64,000 bases of DNA from Pardosa pseudoannulata (Eukaryota > Arthropoda > Arachnida > Araneae > Lycosidae): assembly GCA_032207245.1 (NCBI GenBank), contig CM063507.1:87937109-88001108 (forward strand), given 5' to 3'. The notes under the pieces are model-generated. The model searched no databases, was not told the origin of the DNA, and was given only the letters and a program-made list of their open reading frames with translations. Shown in pieces: positions 59,451 to 64,000 of the stretch. Every line of letters starts with the position of its first letter. Position 1 is the stretch's first letter. The position numbers and the translations under genes were made by a program.

Positions 59451-59868
59451 TTAGAAAATAAAGAAAAATTTATATAAAAATATACCATTCAAATTTAAAA
59501 TGGTTAAACAGAAAACAGAAACTCAAAAGGACGATCCCCTCGCCAGATTTCAAACGCCACGCTGCAAGCACGCCACGCACTCCAATTTCGCCAAATGTGG
59601 TTGAAGCACCAACAAGATCCATGATTAGAAACAGGAGAGTGGGCTAAGAAGAGGAGTTGAAAAAAGATTGAAGTCGGAAAACACTCCTTTCAATCTGGCA
59701 TCTTTTTCTAGCAACCTTGATAAATATCTTTGTTTTCCTTGTTGATTTGGCGACTTCGCTCCGCCACATTTCTGGTCACATAAATTAAAATAGATCCCGA
59801 AGCTTAAACTACGTCATTGGCGTCCCACACGCGACTTGTAATTAAACTCGGGTTGGCCCAATTAACTA

Positions 59869-60606
59869 CAGTCAGTACCGCTTATAGGGTCAGTTTTGTA
59901 AAGCCTCGTCTTACTTAATAGGAAACGTATTAAAGCGCACCGCTTATACAGTCATTTTCTGTTTCTTGGTACAGGTTATAGGGTCAGTTTCACGCTTTCA
60001 ACGAGTTTCCGTTTTTTTTTTTTTTTTTTTAAAGAAGTCAGTTTGCGAAATCGGACAGGACCCGAATTCAAGCCTTTATTTCCCTCCCTTTCCCTCTTTT
60101 TTGTTTGTGTAGACATCCCCTCTCTCCGTTCTCTTTCCCCCCGACAACAGGTGGACATCTGTCTGTTTATGGGTCGGAGGGATCTCTCCCTGCTCAAGTT
60201 GAAATTCAGACGAAACGAGTCAAGGAACATTTTGTTGCATTTGGATCTACGTCACGAATAAGAACGTTCATTTTCTAATTATGGATTCGAAACGAAAGAA
60301 TTTGTCATTTGCTGCCAAAAATGAATGGGTTGAAAATTTTAAAAAATCTAATCTTTCAAAGGCTGCTTCCGCCAAAGTAAATTCGATTCCCCGGACGACA
60401 TTAAAGAACATTTTAGCCGCCAAACTTGGGTCCTCGAGTGTTGAAATCGAGAAAGAAAACGTCAGCGCTTGTCACCTTATGGGAAAGTGGATAAGGCTCT
60501 TCTGTTATGGGTTAAAAATGCACGGTATAGGCACAATAGGGTTGAATTGTTCCGCCTATAGGATCACCCCACTTATAGGTTCTGATTTTTCTGGACCACT
60601 TGAGTT
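59869..60606 (+). mobile_element. Tigger-like element T2, right end truncated
   Basis: Left end cagtcagtaccgcttatagg after TA. Contains a frame (60281 on) reading MDSKRKNLSFAAKNEWVENF then LSKAASAKVNSIPRTTLKNI, a psq/CENP-B-type helix-turn-helix; after a frameshift DKALLLWVKNAR fits the second half of the binding region. The catalytic domain is absent. The right terminal repeat stops at ggaccacttgag. Confidence 0.82.
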
Positions 60607-60619
60607 TTTCTTTGTCACA

Positions 60620-61270
60620 ATGACTCCCTTTTAAAAGGACGTAGTCGAGAACCTAAGAATAACTGTTGGAATCGGTACCAAGTATCCTAATTTCAGTAAA
60701 GTTGCATCTTTCTTTGGCTGTATAAATTTGCATTTTCAACAATGAATATAATAAGAAAACACATCGTTTCCGTCTCCAGTGTAAGATTAGCAGTTATTAA
60801 TTATGTACCCAGCGAGCGCGGAAGCGTTGGAATTTCGTCGGCTGCAAGTTGGCTGTTGGTCTTTGGTTGGGTAAACGTTGAGAAGGGGAAATGAAATGAG
60901 GGTACTTAGCCGGCAAAATGTCTGTTTGGACATCGGTCATTCTGAAACGTTGGAAATTTTCTGTTTACGTCTCTTGCACAAATATCGGCATACAATTGGT
61001 AAGAAATATAAAAGTAATCGCCTATATCGACGCGCTCGTGCAGAACCTCCGCTAAAGGAGAAAGTTGTGTATCAACCGCCGTCTTTAGTGTCACCGCGCC
61101 ATCGCTGCAGGATTTCAAATTCGAAAGACAAGTTCTCTTGTTATTTTTGTGTTTTATCATATAGGCCCTCGTTATTATTAACGGTGTTTGGCTATCTGAA
61201 CTGTAGTTTCTCTTTTGTGTTTTTTATAGTAACATACCATTTACCAAAAATATATACAGCGTTTTAATAC
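60620..61270. other. Unassigned; + frame 60878-61267 not supported
   Basis: The 129-codon frame has no recognisable domain and no splice support. The DNA is somewhat more GC-rich than the region, so an exon cannot be excluded. Confidence 0.35.
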
Positions 61271-61275
61271 ACTCG

Positions 61276-61390
61276 ATCTTTAATATCTTTTAGTACACTT
61301 CTATCTTTAATATCTTTTAGTACACTTCTATCTTTAATATCTTTTAGTACACTTCTATCTTTAATATCTTTTAGTACACTTCTTTAATAC
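61276..61390. repeat. 27-bp tandem repeat, about 4 copies
   Basis: Unit ctttaatatcttttagtaca plus cttctat, repeated almost without change. Confidence 0.92.
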
Positions 61391-61665
61391 AGATTTAAGA
61401 AAATGGCAAATTTTAAGTCAATTTTAGATAGTTGACTTCATTTTTTTAATACTAGCGAGACACCCATTCCACCACTTCACTCGAAAATAGCAATTGCATC
61501 ACTTTCCGAATCAAAATCACCTCAAGCAGTCGACACCGGCCCGTGAAGCGCGAGCGTGTCATAAATTGGATCCAAAACCTAAATAAAGAAAATGGTAAAC
61601 ATGTGCTGCAAAAACTAGTAATTTAAGTAAAGAACACAAAGACTAATTATTGACAACTATTGCTT

Positions 61666-61671
61666 TTTATT
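61666..61671 (-). terminator. Candidate poly(A) signal for the 162-residue frame
   Basis: AATAAA on the minus strand downstream of the stop; weak evidence in AT-rich DNA. Confidence 0.3.
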
Positions 61672-61924
61672 AATTTAACTTTTACTATTGTTACAAGGGT
61701 TTTGGTAAGGCGGATGGGAGGCAGAGCAGTCGTTGTAGGCAGAAGAGAGTGGTCGATGATGGTCGTGTCACACATGTCCGTATAATGTGGTCAGAAGTCA
61801 AGATCGAGAAATAAAAGTCACAAGTATGTGGCAGCAGAAACGGATGGTAAGGCCACATTCGGGGTTTGCAAAAGTCATTTTCGGTACATAAAGTCACAGT
61901 CCGGTGGAGAGTCTAATGACTTAG

Positions 61925-62413
61925 TCATGGTCGGATGCAGGAAAGGAAACGATTTCTCCTACGCTCCAATTTGAGTTCGAGCATGTAAGCGTGGAGATCG
62001 GATGTTACAGAATTGGCCCCTTCGACCCAAGAACAGATTTCTTCTTTCAGTCTGTCGTTGAAGAAATGCCACGAAACACAGTTTTCGTTCACGCTCAGCA
62101 AATATTTATCCAGTATCTGAAGTCGGACATTTTCGTCCGCCACTTCGTCCCAGGCGTACTGGGCCATCCTCTGCTGGACGCGGAACCACTTCTGGCATCG
62201 TAGAGTGGCCGAGGGATGTTCGTCCTCTTCAAACGATAGGAGGCATCGGGAGATTTCCTCCCCGTGATCTAAGATAGCGTCCATCGCACTGATAATTCGT
62301 TCTCTTTCAGTTTCCAACTCTCGAAGCCTGGCTTCTTTTTCCAATCGTTTTCGTTCGAAGTACCCTCGAAAAGGCATTGCATCCAGAATCCTTTTTCTTA
62401 CGTTTTTCAACAT
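61925..62413 (-). CDS. Uncharacterised 162-residue protein
   Basis: Intact single-exon frame starting at the first ATG (MLKNVRKRILDAMPF). Codon use looks coding and GC is above local average. No domain recognised. Residues about 17-45 are rich in alternating Lys/Arg and Glu (FERKRLEKEARLRELETERE), suggesting a charged helix or coiled coil. A middle part has W-x-R-V-Q-Q-R-M and a final part two Trp residues; no signal peptide or membrane segment. Minus-strand AATAAA lies at 61671-61666, about 255 bp past the stop. It could be a lineage-specific gene or a transposon accessory frame, since Tigger-like copies lie on both sides. Confidence 0.5.
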   Translation of the reverse strand: MLKNVRKRILDAMPFRGYFERKRLEKEARLRELETERERIISAMDAILDHGEEISRCLLSFEEDEHPSATLRCQKWFRVQQRMAQYAWDEVADENVRLQILDKYLLSVNENCVSWHFFNDRLKEEICSWVEGANSVTSDLHAYMLELKLERRRNRFLSCIRP

Positions 62414-62439
62414 GTTGAACAAATAAAATCCAATTAAAA

Positions 62440-63460
62440 AATCGCTTTCGTGTTTTTTTTTTGTTTTTTTTTCTCACAAGTTCGCTCTTGAACGTCTTAT
62501 TCGCTTAGAGATTCGTCAAGAACTGAGAAACAACAAAGAAATGTCGCACCTCTTGTTCGCAACAATTGAACTAACAATGATCACCGAATTTTGGAAAGCT
62601 TGCATTGTTAAGATATTCCCTCTGTTGGTGTCGTTTGTTTGACTAACAGAGCAACACCTTTGAAAATAGCCGCGAAATGTACCGTGGAGCATGGGTGCGC
62701 ATCAGGTCGATCGGGATCGACCGGCGAACTACAAAGACATTTTGGGGTGACCGCGGGACTAGGGAAGAATTGGGTTGCCCTAGGCAAATTGGGCAAAAAT
62801 ATTGGCGATATTTACTAAAACACGAATCATCGAAAGATTGTATTTCTTGCTTTTTCTGGCGACTTTAATGAATGCACAGGGCGCCATTGTGATAGAATTA
62901 TATACTCTTACTTAATAAAACGATATACTTAACGGTATACTTAATAAAACGGCTTGAAATCCTGACATTTATATTGATAAGCAATGAATCCCTTAATAGT
63001 TTACAAACGCAACCGCTCCAAATGATTCAAAATCGGCCATAGTGGACCTTTAATGATTTGTTATATCTAAATTTTTTAAGCATTGCGCACTTTTAATATA
63101 TTAGAAAAAAGTGACACGAGGAGAGTTGGATGCAAATATTATATAAATTATAATTACAGATTGTTTGTACACGGTGAGATCAGAAGAAAACGTTAGGCGA
63201 CCCTACTCAAACCATTATCGCCAAGTTGGCGGGGTTGGCCAGTTCTTTAGTCAAGGCCTGGATTCTAAGTGGAGACGGAAACGATACGTCGTCTTAATCA
63301 CTGAAATTGCAGATTCACCCAGGTGGGTGAGACAGAAAACGATGTTAAATGACATGCAACTTCCTAATAATTGGAATATTTAACTTCGTCCATTTCATTC
63401 TAAAAGTTATTCTTAGGTACTACATGGTTTGAAATGTCATTTTGAAGGAAAACAAACCCA
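62440..63460. other. Intergenic, nothing recognised
   Basis: Small frames on both strands (62608-62868, 63165-63383) have no domain or repeat support. Confidence 0.45.
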
Positions 63461-63469
63461 AGAGACAAA

Positions 63470-64000
63470 GCCTTATTTCCCACCCTTTCTTGTTTGTGTA
63501 GACGTCACCTCTCTCGGTTCTCTTGCTCCCCGACAAGAGGTAGACATTTGTCTGTTTATGGGTCGACCCTGCTCAAGTTGAAATTCAGACGAAACGAGTC
63601 AAAGAACATTCTGTTGCATTTGGATCCTACGTCACGAATAAGAACGTTCATTTTCTAATTATGGCTTCGAAAAGAACGAATTGATCATATGCTGCCAAAA
63701 ATGAATGGATTGAAAATTTTAAAAAATCTAATCTTTTAAAGGCTACTTTCGTCAAAACCAATTCGATTCCCCGGACGACATTAAACAACATTTTAGCTGC
63801 CAAACTTGGGTCCTCAAGTGTTGAAATCGGTGATCAGCGCTTGTCGCCTTATGGGAACGTGGATGAGGCTCGTCTGTTATGGATTAAAAATGAATTGTAT
63901 ACGTATGCACAATAGGGTTGTATTGTTCCGCATATAGGATCACTCCGCTTATAGGGTCTATATTTTTCTGGACCGCTAAGCTGACCCTATAACCGATACG
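63470..64000 (+). mobile_element. Tigger-like element T3, left-truncated, running to the window edge
   Basis: Colinear with 60080-60606: tttgtgtagac, cctgctcaagttgaaattca, then a helix-turn-helix frame broken by a stop near 63681. The right end is better kept than in T2: ggaccgctaagctgacccta then taaccgatacg at the last base. Confidence 0.8.

Overview
This is an AT-rich window from an animal nuclear genome, most likely an arthropod and possibly an arachnid. That placement is inferred from the long introns, the mariner, pogo/Tigger and hAT-type DNA transposons, the tRNA-headed SINEs and a jockey-like LINE remnant; nothing in the sequence fixes the species. Most of the 64 kb is transposon-derived or featureless AT-rich DNA, and most open frames over 60 codons are chance frames or transposon fragments.

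Genes. (1) About 9.0-29.6 kb holds ten coding exons on the + strand of an ARFGAP1 orthologue, the GTPase-activating protein that makes Arf1 hydrolyse GTP on Golgi and COPI membranes. All ten splice in one frame to a stop at 29565 and give 430 residues: catalytic zinc finger with arginine finger, two ALPS-like curvature-sensing stretches, and a tryptophan-rich acidic tail. The short first coding exon, about 20 residues in the human protein, was not found. (2) 54435-55493 (+) is an intact, intronless C2H2 zinc-finger gene with nine fingers behind four acidic 12-residue repeats. (3) 47968-48221 (-) is one well-formed internal exon of a MAM-domain-like protein. (4) 61925-62413 (-) is an intact 162-residue frame of unknown function. 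(5) 4108-4317 (-) is a first coding exon encoding a THAP DNA-binding domain, possibly from a transposon. A lone possible exon lies at 54174-54255 (+).

Layout. 0-5 kb: short repeats (foldbacks, a MITE with perfect 19-bp ends, tandem 39-mers) and the THAP exon. 5-9 kb: almost pure AT with long (TA)n. 9-30 kb: ARFGAP1, with introns carrying hAT, pogo, Tigger, SINE and 7-bp-TSD elements. 30-47 kb: gene-poor, with SINEs, a 2-kb element split by a mariner, and a LINE 3' end. 47-56 kb: the MAM exon, a complete hAT MITE with a perfect 8-bp duplication, and the GC-richer zinc-finger gene. 56-64 kb: a second mariner MITE, SINE pieces, tandem repeats, two Tigger-like copies and the orphan frame.

No operon-like or defence-like gene system is visible. 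The most useful non-gene result is a group of related non-autonomous DNA transposons with AGGGT...ACCCT-type ends. Four copies are bounded by 6-7 bp target duplications, which matches neither hAT (8 bp) nor mariner/pogo (TA). Several elements are nested, which gives a relative order of insertion.
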